Positions 1 through 8,621 of a stretch of 26,305 bases of DNA are shown in pieces. The notes below the pieces were generated by a model. The model was not told where the DNA came from and ran no database searches. It saw only the letters and a list, made by a program, of their open reading frames with translations. The stretch's first letter is position 1. Every line of letters begins with the position of its first letter. The DNA is taken from assembly GCA_041484525.1 (NCBI GenBank), contig JBGPHT010000103.1, positions 1-26,305 on the forward strand, given 5' to 3'. Source of the DNA: JBGPHT01 sp041484525. Its GTDB lineage: Bacteria; Acidobacteriota; Terriglobia; Bryobacterales; Bryobacteraceae. The translations under genes were made by a program, and so were the position numbers.

Positions 1-16
1 AATTGTCCAATGCATG

Positions 17-97
17 ATGAGCCTGAACGGGAGGTCCGATTCCAATACGGGATGAGCCTGAAACGGGACTTTGATTCCAACGCGGGATGAGCCTGAA
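17..97 (+). repeat. Left IS end: three 35-bp-spaced transposase-site-like repeats
   Basis: The core atgagcctgaa occurs at 17-27, 52-62 and 87-97, a strict 35-bp period. The second and third copies are preceded by gattccaa plus a short GC-rich spacer. The array lies just upstream of the transposase start. The repeats are probably the transposase binding sites and may also overlap the transposase promoter; that role is inferred. Confidence 0.85.
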
Positions 98-124
98 AAG
101 CAAACTGTAGGATGCTGCGGATGA

Positions 125-1365
125 ATGACAATTCGCATGAGCGATTTGGAGCGGCTGACCCTTGCCGAGATGGAAGAATTCGTAACGACCAGCCGGCAAG
201 TGACCTGGTCGGCGGTGGACCCCGGGTCGGTCTACAAACCGATCGAGCGGGTGCTGCAGGCGCAACAGTACCGACGGCTGAGCAAAGGGCAGCGAGGGAT
301 TGTGAAGCGCTTTCTGGCCAAGGTCACTGCGCTGAGCCGAGCCCAACTGACGCGACTGATCCAGCGTTGGATGGAGACGCGACGGATCGAGAGGAAGCCG
401 GCGCGACGCCCGAGCTTCCACCGGCACTACACCAACGCCGACATCGCCTCGCTCGCCGAGGTCGATGCGGCACACGAGGATCTGTCGGGGCCGGCGGTGC
501 GGCACCTATGCCACCGAGCCTGGGCGGTATTTGGCAACGTGAAGTTTCAGCGGCTGGCGGGCATTTCGGCATCGCACATCTACAACCTGCGCCGGTCGGC
601 GGCTTACCGGAAGATTCGCGTGCGGGTCGAGCCCACCAAGAGGAGCAAAGTATCCATCGGGGAACGCCGCCAGCCGGACCCGAAAGGGCGGCCAGGTTAT
701 CTTCGGGTGGATACGGTTCGTCAGGGACAGCACGACGGGGAGCCGGGAGTGTATCACCTCAACGCGGTCGACACGGTGACGCAGTGGCAGGTGGTGGGTT
801 GTACGGAAACTATCAGCGAACGGCTTCTCATTCCCGTATTGGAGGCGATGCTGCATCAGTTTCCCTTCCGGATTCTGGGGTTTCATTGCGACAACGGGTC
901 GGAGTTTCTCAACTACACGTCGCGTTATTGAACAAACTGCTGGTGGAGGAGTTCACCAAGTCGCGCGCGTATCGCACCACCGACAATGCTCTGGTGGAAG
1001 GAAAGAACGGAGCCGTGGTGCGCAAGCAGATCGGGTACGGCCCGATTGGCGCCGAACATGCCGAAGCGTTTCAGAAATTCTACGCGGCCCACTTCAACCC
1101 GTATCTGAACTTCCATCGTCCCTGCGGATACGCCACCGTATCCACCAACCCGCGGGGAAAGCGCAAATGGAGCTATCGCCACCAGGACTATCGAACGCCG
1201 TACGAGAAGCTCACCTCGTTGGAGAGCTGGAGCGAATACTTAAAGGAAGGAGTCACTGCCGGGATGCTGAAACGGCAGGCCGAAACCCGGAGCGATACCG
1301 AGGCCGCGCGGCGGATGCAGCAAGCCAAGTTGAGCTTGTTGGTGCGCTGCCGGAAAACACAATGA
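125..1365 (+). pseudogene. DDE/integrase-core transposase, frameshifted
   Basis: This is an rve-type (retroviral integrase fold) transposase of about 413 residues when both frames are joined. The first frame starts at ATG 125 (or ATG 137) and has an N-terminal DNA-binding region. It then has the catalytic core with the first Asp in a VDTVTQW segment and the second in FHCDNGSEF. It stops at 931 after FLNYTSRY. Homology-like sequence continues in the -1 frame from about 919 (VALLNKLLVEEFTKSR), and the third acidic residue lies in ALVEGKNG. The C-terminal part continues to a stop at 1365. A single missing base near 918 explains the break. No slippery heptamer is visible there, so programmed frameshifting is unlikely. 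The gene is probably inactive unless the deletion is a sequencing error. Confidence 0.8.
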
Positions 1366-1393
1366 GGCCAAGCGCTGTGGAAATGCCGGGGCT

Positions 1394-1438
1394 GTGGAAA
1401 GCGTGGAAAGCCGAAGGCAGGCTTCCCACGTTTTCCAC
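1394..1438. repeat. Imperfect 19-bp inverted repeat downstream of transposase
   Basis: The arms 1394-1412 and 1420-1438 match at 17 of 19 positions and are separated by a 7-base loop (gaaggca). The repeat lies about 30 bp after the transposase stop. It could act as a transcription terminator or a folded RNA element. No clear T-run follows the outer arm. Confidence 0.65.
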
Positions 1439-1447
1439 GAGCCCCTT

Positions 1448-1478
1448 GGGAATCTCGCCAACGGCAGGCGAGATTCCC
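1448..1478. repeat. Perfect 12-bp hairpin inside the IS
   Basis: The sequence gggaatctcgcc (1448-1459) is followed by a 7-base loop (aacggca) and its exact reverse complement ggcgagattccc (1467-1478). It lies 9 bp after the preceding hairpin and has a similar loop (both end in ggca). From 1479 to 1686 there is no credible coding sequence. That stretch holds a short A-rich direct repeat (units of acaaaac around 1513-1535) and GC-rich DNA with further small palindromes. Confidence 0.75.
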
Positions 1479-1686
1479 GCATTCCCACCGCCCCGAATCC
1501 TCTCTCTCAAAAACACAAAACACAAAACACAAAACCGCGGACGGACTTCGCCCCCGCCCGCCGAGGCGCTTCGCGTCCGGCTATCGGTCCGCAGTCGCGA
1601 GCCGTTGCCGGATCGCTCGCGTCCTTCGGACGCTGGCGGCCAACAGACCAAACCAACGAAAGGAGACATCACGCAGCAGCCCCATT

Positions 1687-1767
1687 TTCAGGCTCACCCC
1701 GCATTGGAATCGAACAGCCGTTTCAGGCTCATCTCGTATTGGAATCAATTCTTGATTTCAGGCTCAT
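1687..1767 (-). repeat. Right IS end: three 35-bp-spaced inverted copies of the end repeat
   Basis: The core ttcaggctca occurs at 1687-1696, 1722-1731 and 1757-1766, again exactly 35 bp apart. It is the reverse complement of the left-end core. The spacer sequences mirror those of the left end, for example cgtattggaatc next to the middle copy. This symmetry defines the right boundary of the element near 1779. Confidence 0.85.
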
Positions 1768-1781
1768 TTGTGGATTGGAAA

Positions 1782-2600
1782 ATGCTGCTGCCCGGTTCCC
1801 CGGATACGCGATACTGGCAATCAGTGGACTACGTTTCCGTAGCCGAAAACTTGCGTGAATCCTTCCGCGTAATCGCCGCCAGCCGGAGGCCGGGGGAGGT
1901 CCGGGAACTGCACGGAGTCAGCATCGCTTCGGCCGGAGTCGCCTTCCAGATGTTCAATGCGGCGTTCCTTTCGGCGCCGGTGGGAACGGAGAAGGAGCTC
2001 ACGCAGCGCATCCTGCTGCCCTCCCTGCATTTCGACACGCGCGGACTCGAGTGGGCCTTCTGGGTTTGCGAAGACTGGATAGAGCCGCGCGCGCGCCGCC
2101 GTTCGCGCCAGGTGTTCGAGCGGCAAGGACTGCGCCACTCGGTGGACCTGCCGGGGATGGTGGCGGATCGCATCCTGCCGCCCGTGAAACCGCTGCCGCG
2201 CATCGACGTGCGCCGCGTCGCCGACAATGGCACCCGCGAGGCCTTCTGCGCCATCGGATCGGTCTGCTTCCACGTCCCCATCTCGTGGTTCCGCGAAGTA
2301 TTCGAAGGTGAGTCCGTGTGGAAAGGCTTCGCCAGCTATGTCGGATACGTGGACGGGGAGCCAGTTTCGACGGCCGCCATCGTGCGCGGAGGCGGCGCCC
2401 TCGGAGTCTACAACGTAGCCACCGTGCCGGGCCACCAGCGGCAAGGATATGGCGAGGCGGTGATGCGATGCGCACTCGAGGATGCGCACCGCGAGCACGG
2501 ACCGCTGAGGAGCATCCTTCAATCCACGCCGGCCGGGCTGCGGCTGTACGAGCGGATGGGGTACCGGACGGTGACGCGCGTGGCCGTCTACTCGAGCTGA
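1782..2600 (+). CDS. GNAT-family N-acetyltransferase
   Basis: This 272-residue protein has a C-terminal Gcn5-related acetyltransferase domain, roughly residues 140-270. The acetyl-CoA-binding motif A is visible as VATVPGHQRQGYG (residues 212-224), followed by a helix and then the typical late segment STPAGLRLYERMGY. Acetyl-CoA would be the donor; the acceptor cannot be read from the sequence. The N-terminal 130 residues lack a motif I recognise. The start is set at ATG 1782, the first start outside the IS, but the IS end lies only 2-3 bases upstream, so there is no normal leader and only a weak ggaaa before the ATG. An upstream in-frame extension exists but runs through IS repeats and is not credible. 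The 3' end overlaps the convergent PEP-CTERM gene by 13 bp. Confidence 0.85.
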   Translation: MLLPGSPDTRYWQSVDYVSVAENLRESFRVIAASRRPGEVRELHGVSIASAGVAFQMFNAAFLSAPVGTEKELTQRILLPSLHFDTRGLEWAFWVCEDWIEPRARRRSRQVFERQGLRHSVDLPGMVADRILPPVKPLPRIDVRRVADNGTREAFCAIGSVCFHVPISWFREVFEGESVWKGFASYVGYVDGEPVSTAAIVRGGGALGVYNVATVPGHQRQGYGEAVMRCALEDAHREHGPLRSILQSTPAGLRLYERMGYRTVTRVAVYSS

Positions 2601-3238
2601 CGGACTCTGCGTCGCAGAGCCAGCAACACGGCGCCGCTGGCGGCCAGCAGGAAGGCGGACGGTTCGGGGACGGCACCCGGTCCGAACGTGGTGAACGCGC
2701 CCGAAGCGTTGTTGCCGGCGGTCAGATCGTAGGCGACGTTGCGGGTATACCCCCTCGCATGCGGGTTCAGGTACATGACCGACGAGGTTTCCCCCGCCTG
2801 AAGCTGGCTGTCGAAGAAGAGGAAGTTCAGCAACCCGTCCGTGAAGGTCGCGATGTGATCCGGCGCGTGCCCGACGGTTGTCAAGAGAAAGTCGCCGTAG
2901 AGCGGAAAGGGGGCGCCGAAATTGCCGATCCGCAACTGTTCGAGCGGCTGGCTAGTCACGTCCAGACTGATAATCCAAGCAAACCCATAGGTGTTGTCCG
3001 CCTGCTGGATCACGTAATTGGTGACACCGCCCGAGACGCCGCTGAAGCTGAAGGGAACCAGGTCAGTGACCACAACCGTTCCGCGCAGATCGCCGGGGTC
3101 TCCGATATTCGTGCCGGAAATCGCGATTCCGGGAGTGAGGTTCTGACCGGCGATGAGAAGGGTGGCGTGACCCCGCGGTGCCGCGCCTACCACCAGGGCG
3201 GCGGCCAGCAGGGCGGACCGAAACGGCGTAAGGTTCAT
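2588..3238 (-). CDS. PEP-CTERM sorting-domain secreted protein
   Basis: This 216-residue exported protein begins with a signal peptide (MNLTPFRSALLAAALVVG, then a likely cleavage near GHA). It ends with a PEP-CTERM sorting signal: VPEPSAF, a hydrophobic helix and an Arg-rich tail (RRRVRQ). In known systems this signal is recognised by an exosortase during export of surface or exopolysaccharide-associated proteins. No exosortase gene is present in the window. The middle is a beta-rich sequence with no motif I recognise. The start at 3238 is preferred over an upstream in-frame ATG at 3283 because ggagg lies 4-5 bases before it and the signal peptide then starts at the N-terminus. Confidence 0.88.
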   Translation of the reverse strand: MNLTPFRSALLAAALVVGAAPRGHATLLIAGQNLTPGIAISGTNIGDPGDLRGTVVVTDLVPFSFSGVSGGVTNYVIQQADNTYGFAWIISLDVTSQPLEQLRIGNFGAPFPLYGDFLLTTVGHAPDHIATFTDGLLNFLFFDSQLQAGETSSVMYLNPHARGYTRNVAYDLTAGNNASGAFTTFGPGAVPEPSAFLLAASGAVLLALRRRVRQLE

Positions 3239-3289
3239 TGAGCCTCCGGAGGTGATGGTAGCGGCGGCGGGCGCGAGATTCAATACTTA

Positions 3290-4795
3290 CTAGTACCCTT
3301 TACCTACCTGAAGGCCACCGGCGGCGGCCAGCGCATCGAGCGCTGCGATGTCGCGGTGGAACGGGCGGTCGCCTTCGATCGGCGGCGACACTTCGCGGAT
3401 GCGCCGCCGCACTTCCTCCAGCACGGGGCTCGTCTTCAGCGGCGCCAGCAAATCGAGCGCGCGCGCCGCCGCCAGAGCTTCCATCGCCAGCACCGCGCGC
3501 GTGTTGCGCACGATGCGCTGAAACTTCAGCGCCGAGGTCATCCCCATGCTGACGAAATCCTCCTTGTTCCCGCTGGTGGTGATGGAGCCGGTGGACGCGG
3601 GGTGCGCCAGCACGCGGTTCTCGGCCACCAGGCTGGCGGCGGTGACCTGCACCATCATCAGTCCCGACTCGAGACCGGCGTGGCCGGCGAGGAACGGCGG
3701 CAACTCTTCGTTGAGCGCCGGATTCACCAGGCGATCCAGACGGCGCTCCGAGATCCCAGCGAGCGCGGAGAGCGCCACCGCCAGGAAATCCAACTGCAAC
3801 GCCAGCGGCTCTCCGTGGAAGTTTCCGCCGGAGAGGATTTCGTCGCCGAACACCAGCGGGTTGTCGGTGGCGGCATTCAGCTCGATGGTGAATACGCGGC
3901 GGGCTTCGGTCAAAGCATCGCGCACGGCGCCGTGGACCTGCGGGGCGCAGCGCAGCGAATAAGCGTCCTGCACCCTTTGGCAGCCGATGTGCGATTGCCG
4001 GATCTCGCTGCCTTCGAGCAGGCTCCGCAGCCGCCTCGCGCTTTCCATCTGCCCGGGGTGCGGACGCGCCGCGTGGATACGGTCGTCAAATGCGCGCGGG
4101 GTGCCGCGCAGGGCATCCAGCGTCAGGGCGCAGATGACGTCGGCAGTCCCGGCCAGGAGTTCCGAGGCTTCCAGTTCCAGGCAGCCGATGGCCAGCATAG
4201 CCTGCGTGCCGTTGATGAGGCTGATGCCTTCTTTGGGATGCAGCACGATCGGCTCGATACCGGCGCGGGCCAGCGCGTCGGCGCCCGACAAGAGCGTGCC
4301 TTCGAATTCCGCTTCCCCTTCGCCGATCAGGACGAGTGCCATGTGGGCCAGCGGAGCCAAGTCACCGGAGGCGCCCACGCTACCCTGCGAGGGGACCAGC
4401 GGAGTGACGCCGCGATTCACCAGATCGCAGAGACGCTCGGCCACCAGCGGCCGGATTCCCGAGAAGCCCTTGGCCAGCACATTGGCGCGGATCAGCATCA
4501 TGGCGCGGACGGTTTCGCGCGGCAGCGGATCGCCCACGCCGGCCGAGTGAGAGCGGATCACGTTGCGCTGAAGCCGATCGAGATCTTCCCGCGGGATGCG
4601 CACGTTGGCTAAGAGGCCGACGCCGGTGTTGACGGCGTAGATCGGTTCGTCGCCCTCGGCCAGGTGGTCGATGAGCGCGCGCGAAGATTCCATCCGCTCG
4701 ACGGCTGCCGGGGCGAGCGCCACTTCCGCGGTGCGGGCGCGAGACACCGAGCCGACATCAGCGACCGTAAGGGTGTTGCCGTCGAGTGCGAGCAT
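3290..4795 (-). CDS. hutH: Histidine ammonia-lyase
   Basis: This 501-residue MIO-dependent ammonia-lyase would deaminate L-histidine to urocanate, the first step of histidine degradation, in the cytoplasm. The Ala-Ser-Gly triad that cyclises to the MIO electrophile is at residues 142-144 (GASGDLAPLAHM), the same numbering as in the Pseudomonas enzyme. Other family features are YAVNTGVG near residue 53, the SHSAGVG segment near 82 and VQDAYSLRC. The ITTSGNKEDFVSMG segment carries the C-terminal active-site Glu. The His after Ser near residue 83 favours histidine over phenylalanine as substrate. Length is normal. No hutU, hutI or hutG lies nearby. It is downstream of purF on the same strand across a 151-bp gap, so it probably has its own promoter. 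Confidence 0.93.
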   Translation of the reverse strand: MLALDGNTLTVADVGSVSRARTAEVALAPAAVERMESSRALIDHLAEGDEPIYAVNTGVGLLANVRIPREDLDRLQRNVIRSHSAGVGDPLPRETVRAMMLIRANVLAKGFSGIRPLVAERLCDLVNRGVTPLVPSQGSVGASGDLAPLAHMALVLIGEGEAEFEGTLLSGADALARAGIEPIVLHPKEGISLINGTQAMLAIGCLELEASELLAGTADVICALTLDALRGTPRAFDDRIHAARPHPGQMESARRLRSLLEGSEIRQSHIGCQRVQDAYSLRCAPQVHGAVRDALTEARRVFTIELNAATDNPLVFGDEILSGGNFHGEPLALQLDFLAVALSALAGISERRLDRLVNPALNEELPPFLAGHAGLESGLMMVQVTAASLVAENRVLAHPASTGSITTSGNKEDFVSMGMTSALKFQRIVRNTRAVLAMEALAAARALDLLAPLKTSPVLEEVRRRIREVSPPIEGDRPFHRDIAALDALAAAGGLQVGKGY

Positions 4796-4855
4796 AATTG
4801 CCTGGGGGCCTGCCCCACTAGTGTAGAACGTGCAAAACGGGGGACAGGCTCGAAT

Positions 4856-4907
4856 TTCGCCGCCCTTGCGAAACTTCGTGCCTGTACCCGGTTTGCCCGG
4901 CGGCGAA
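4856..4907. repeat. Inverted repeat in the purF-hutH gap
   Basis: The arms ttcgccgcc (4856-4864) and ggcggcgaa (4899-4907) can pair across a 34-base loop that holds further short GC pairings. It lies between the purF stop and the hutH start, both on the minus strand. It may help end purF transcription, but no T-run follows on that strand, so the terminator role is uncertain. Confidence 0.4.
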
Positions 4908-4946
4908 GTCCCGCGCTTTTTCCCTGGAGGCGTGTGGTACGTCGAT

Positions 4947-6362
4947 CTAATGCTTCTTCTGACGGGCGGAGATCAACGCTTCAATGTTGACGAGGTCGGT
5001 CGGATAATCGCCCGTGTAGCAAGCGTAACAATACTCGTGCTTGTCATCAGCCACGGCCTTCCGCAGGGAGGCGAGTGAAAGATAGCCGAGCGAATCGGCC
5101 TCCACAAACCGGCGGATCTCCTCCACGTTGTGGTTGGAGGCGATCAGCTCGCTGCGCGTGGGCGTATCCACGCCGTAAAAACACGGCGAAATCGTGGGCG
5201 GGCAGGAGATGCGCAGGTGCACCTCGCGCGCGCCGGCCTGCCGCACCATGCGTACGATCTTGCGGCTGGTGGTGCCGCGCACGATGGAATCGTCCACCAG
5301 CACGACGCTCTTGCCCTGCAGCAAATGGCGCACCGGATTGAGCTTGAGCTTGACTCCAAAATCGCGGATGGCCTGCGAAGGCTCGATGAACGTGCGCCCA
5401 ACATAGTGGTTGCGGATGAGCGCCTGCCGGTACGGAAGTCCGGATTCGGCGGAATAACCAATGGCCGCGGCCACGCCCGAATCGGGAACAGGCACCACGA
5501 GATCGGCGTCGGCTGGGTACTCGCGCGCCAGCAGCCGGCCCAGGTTTTCGCGCGACTCCTCCACTGCGCGGCCGAAGACGATCGAATCGGGACGCGAAAA
5601 GTAGACGTGCTCGAAGACGCACTGCGCGCGCTGTTGCTCCGGAGCGTAGCGCTCGCGCGTGAGACCCTCGGGGCCGACGATCACCATCTCGCCCGGATCG
5701 ACGTCGTGCAGGTAGACGGCGCCGATGAGGTCGAACGCGCACGTCTCGGAAGCAAAGACGTAGCACTTGCGGCCGCCCGAGATTTCCATTTCACCCACCG
5801 CCAGCGGACGGAAGCCGTGCGGGTCGCGCGCCACGATCACGCGGTCCTGGGCGAGGAAGACCAGCGAAAATGCGCCTTCGAGCAGCAGCAGAGCCTCGCG
5901 CAGCGCGCCGGCCAGAGTGCGCTCTTTGGAATGCGCCACCAGGTGGAGAATGACTTCGGTGTCGCTCGATGCCTGAAAAATGGCGCCGTGGCGTTCCAGG
6001 TCGGCGCGCAATTCGATGGCGTTGGTAATGTTGCCGTTGTGCGCCACCGCGACCCGTCCTTTATTGCAGGAGACAGAGAACGGCTGCGCATTCAGCAGCA
6101 CAGTGTCGCCGGCCGTCGAGTAACGAGTGTGGCCAATCGCCCGTTCGCCGGGCAAAGTGTCGAGGACCGGCTGGGTGAAAATGTCGGCCACGTGCCCCAT
6201 GGACTTGTGGATGTGGATCAGGTCGCCGCCGGTGGTGCAGATGCCGGCGCTCTCCTGACCGCGATGCTGCAGCGCGTAGAGGCCCAGGTACGCCATCTTG
6301 GCCGCTTCCGGATGGCCGTAGATGGCGACCACGCCGCACTCGTCGTGAAATTTATCGAACAT
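4947..6362 (-). CDS. purF: Amidophosphoribosyltransferase PurF
   Basis: PurF carries out the first committed step of purine synthesis, converting PRPP and glutamine to phosphoribosylamine. The sequence shows a class II glutaminase with a short propeptide before the catalytic Cys9 (DECGVVAIYGH). The phosphoribosyltransferase PRPP loop is VVLVDDSIVRGTT (353-365). Cys248, Cys394, Cys445 and Cys448 match the positions of the [4Fe-4S] ligands of the Bacillus subtilis-type enzyme. Length is 471 residues from ATG 6362. A GTG at 6371 is also possible, but the propeptide starting MFDKFHDE is more typical. It follows purL on the same strand by 16 bp (8 bp from the GTG), consistent with a purQ-purL-purF operon. 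Confidence 0.95.
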   Translation of the reverse strand: MFDKFHDECGVVAIYGHPEAAKMAYLGLYALQHRGQESAGICTTGGDLIHIHKSMGHVADIFTQPVLDTLPGERAIGHTRYSTAGDTVLLNAQPFSVSCNKGRVAVAHNGNITNAIELRADLERHGAIFQASSDTEVILHLVAHSKERTLAGALREALLLLEGAFSLVFLAQDRVIVARDPHGFRPLAVGEMEISGGRKCYVFASETCAFDLIGAVYLHDVDPGEMVIVGPEGLTRERYAPEQQRAQCVFEHVYFSRPDSIVFGRAVEESRENLGRLLAREYPADADLVVPVPDSGVAAAIGYSAESGLPYRQALIRNHYVGRTFIEPSQAIRDFGVKLKLNPVRHLLQGKSVVLVDDSIVRGTTSRKIVRMVRQAGAREVHLRISCPPTISPCFYGVDTPTRSELIASNHNVEEIRRFVEADSLGYLSLASLRKAVADDKHEYCYACYTGDYPTDLVNIEALISARQKKH

Positions 6363-6378
6363 CCGAAACACCGCTCCC

Positions 6379-8621
6379 TTACGGTCGCGCCTCTGGAGCG
6401 CGCCCGCTGATCTGCGCTTCCAGAGCCCTATCGTATGCCGTCTTGAGTGCCGCGATCTCCCAGGCTCCCAGGGTCATCGCCCGCTGGCGAATCTCGATTC
6501 CCTTCTCAATTGTAACGCCCACCACCGGCGCATCCACCTCGAATTGTTCCGCCAGCGCCGCCACACGCTTGGGTTCGGCGGTGGAAATCAGGATGCGGGA
6601 CGGGCCTTCGTGGAAACACAGTTGCTCCGGACGCAGGTCGGAATCGAGATCGATCTGCGCCCCGATTTCCGCCGGCCCGAAGGAACACTCCGCCAGCGCA
6701 CACCGAGGCCGCCGTCGCTCAGGTCATGCGCCGAATCGATCAGGCCGTCCGCAATCATGCGGCGAATGGCCATCTGCACGCGCTGCTCGTACTCCAGGCT
6801 CAGCTCGGGCGGCAGGCCCCACAACTGCTTCACGATTTCCTTGGCGTACTGAGTGCTGCCGAAGCGCACGTCGTCGCACGTGCCCACGCCGCCGATCAGC
6901 ATCACGGTGCGTCCGGCATGCTTGAACGGGATGGTGACGGGCCAGTCGGTCTTCATCATGCCGACAATCCCGATCACCGGCGTAGGGTAGATGCCCTCGC
7001 CCAGCGTCTCGTTATACAGGCTGACGTTGCCGCCGGTGATGGGCGTGTCGAAAAACCGGCAGGCTTCGCCCATGCCTTCGATGGCTTCCACCAGTTGCGC
7101 CATGATTTCGGGACGCTCGGGATTCCCGAAGTTCAGGCAGTTGGTCGCGGCCACGGGACGCGCGCCCACCGTGGATAGGTTGCGGCAGCACTCGGCCACC
7201 GCCAGTTTCGCGCCCTCGCGCGGCGAGAGATAGCAGTAGCGGCCGTTGCCGTCGAGCGAAATCGCGATCGAAGTCCCCGTCTCCTTGATGCGCAGGATGG
7301 ACGCGTCCGCCGCTTCCGGCCCCGCCACGGTATTAGTGCGGACCTGAAAATCGTACTGCTCCCAGATCCACCGCTTGGAACAGATGTCGGGAGCCGCCAG
7401 CAAAAGCGGCAGCGCGTTCTGCACATCGGCGACGGGGAGGTCGGGAACGAGCGCGACTTTCCGGTGCGGCTCGGTGTACGGCCGGTCGTAGAGCGGCGCT
7501 TCGTCGGCCAACTCCCGGTTGGGGATTTCGGCGACCACTTCGCCGTGATGGCGCACTCGCAGCTTGCCGTCGTCCGTCACCACGCCGACTTCGCTGGCCT
7601 CGAGCCCCCACTTGCGGAAGACGCGGAACACCTCGTCTTCGCGGCCCTTGTCCGCCACCAGCAGCATGCGCTCCTGCGATTCCGAGAGCATGATCTCGTA
7701 CGGCGTCATGCCGGTCTCGCGCTGCGGCACGCGGTCCAGCTCGATCTCGATGCCCACGCTGCCGCGGCTTCCCATCTCGCACGTCGAGCAGGTAAGGCCG
7801 GCCGCGCCCATATCCTGTATGCCCACGATGGCGCCGGTCTGCATGGCTTCGAGGCAGGCCTCGAGCAGCAGCTTCTCCATGAACGGATCGCCCACCTGCA
7901 CGTTGGGACGCTTCTGCTTGGACTCCTCGGTGAATTCGGCGCTCGCCATCGACGCGCCGTGGATGCCGTCGCGGCCGGTGCGCGCGCCCACATAGATCAC
8001 GGGATTGCCCACGCCCGCGGCCTTGGCGTAGAACACATCGTCCTTGCGGCAGATGCCGAGCGCGAATACGTTGACCAGCGGATTGCCCTCGTAACCGGGC
8101 TCGAAGATGCACTCGCCGCCGGCCGTCGGAACGCCGAAGCAATTCCCGTAGTGCGCAATTCCCGCCACCACGCCGCTCAGGATGCGCCGGTTGCGCGCGC
8201 CGTTCACGGGGTCGTCCAGGCGTCCGAACCGTAGCGAGTCGAGCACCGCGATGGGCCGCGCTCCCATGGTAAAGATGTCGCGCAGAATGCCGCCGACCCC
8301 CGTGGCCGCGCCCTGGAACGGCTCGATGAAGCTCGGGTGATTGTGCGACTCGATCTTGAACGCGATCACGTAGCCGCCGCCGATATCGATGATGCCAGCG
8401 TTCTCTCCCGGACCCTGCACCACCAGCTTGCCGCGCGTGGGCAGCGTTTTCAGATGCAGCCGCGAGCTCTTATAGGAGCAGTGCTCGCTCCACATCACGC
8501 TGAAAATTCCCAGCTCGGTGTAGTTGGGCTCGCGTCCGAGAATGTCGACGATCTTCTGGTACTCGCCGGCCGTGAGCTGATGCTGCGCGATGATCTCGGG
8601 TGTGATCGTCATCGTGCTCAT
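6379..8621 (-). CDS. purL: Phosphoribosylformylglycinamidine synthase subunit PurL, split by a one-base deletion
   Basis: PurL is the ATP-dependent synthetase subunit that makes FGAM from FGAR in purine synthesis. The first frame starts at ATG 8621 and shows WSEHCSYKSSR, AFKIESHNHPS and the glycine-rich ATGVGGILRDIF loop. It continues correctly to SAHDLSDGGLGV, then leaves frame near 6698 and stops at 6588. The true C-terminus lies in the next frame: ALAECSFGPAEIG, then CFHEGPSRILIST, ending at 6379. Adding one G (gtg to gtgg) restores an uninterrupted protein of about 747 residues, the normal length for the PurQ/PurS-dependent form. ATG 8621 overlaps the purQ stop by 4 bp (ATGA), indicating translational coupling. 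As written, the product would lose about 90 C-terminal residues. This is either a sequencing error or a real mutation. Confidence 0.92.

Larger units (their letters stand above)
6..1779 (+). mobile_element. Insertion sequence with DDE transposase and triple-repeat ends
   Basis: The element is about 1.77 kb and bounded by long inverted ends. Each end contains three copies of the core atgagcctgaa (left) or its reverse complement (right), spaced exactly 35 bp. The bases between the cores also match between the two ends: gattccaatacg precedes the middle core on both sides. It encodes one DDE/integrase-type transposase, broken by a frameshift, followed by about 320 bp of hairpin-rich non-coding DNA before the right end. 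The exact outer boundaries are uncertain. The outermost tccaat/attgga match lies one base out of register with the inner repeats, and no target duplication could be identified because only 5 bases of left flank are present. The IS family was not assigned. Confidence 0.8.

Noticed and set aside
905..935. Programmed -1 frameshift in the transposase
   Set aside because: No slippery X XXY YYZ heptamer and no clear stimulatory hairpin at the frame change; a base deletion is simpler.
1513..1540. Short acaaaac direct repeats as a CRISPR or microsatellite locus
   Set aside because: Only a few 8-base A-rich units without spacers; a simple repeat inside the IS.
1167..1781. In-frame upstream extension of the GNAT gene
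   Set aside because: It runs through transposase codons, hairpins and IS end repeats, so the long start is artificial.
3356..4612. Long plus-strand open frame of 418 codons opposite hutH
   Set aside because: It is a high-GC shadow of the hutH codons, with a His/Arg/Gln-rich composition and no motifs. The hutH frame has full family similarity.
5130..6410. Long plus-strand open frame of 426 codons opposite purF
   Set aside because: Antisense shadow of purF with no recognisable domains.
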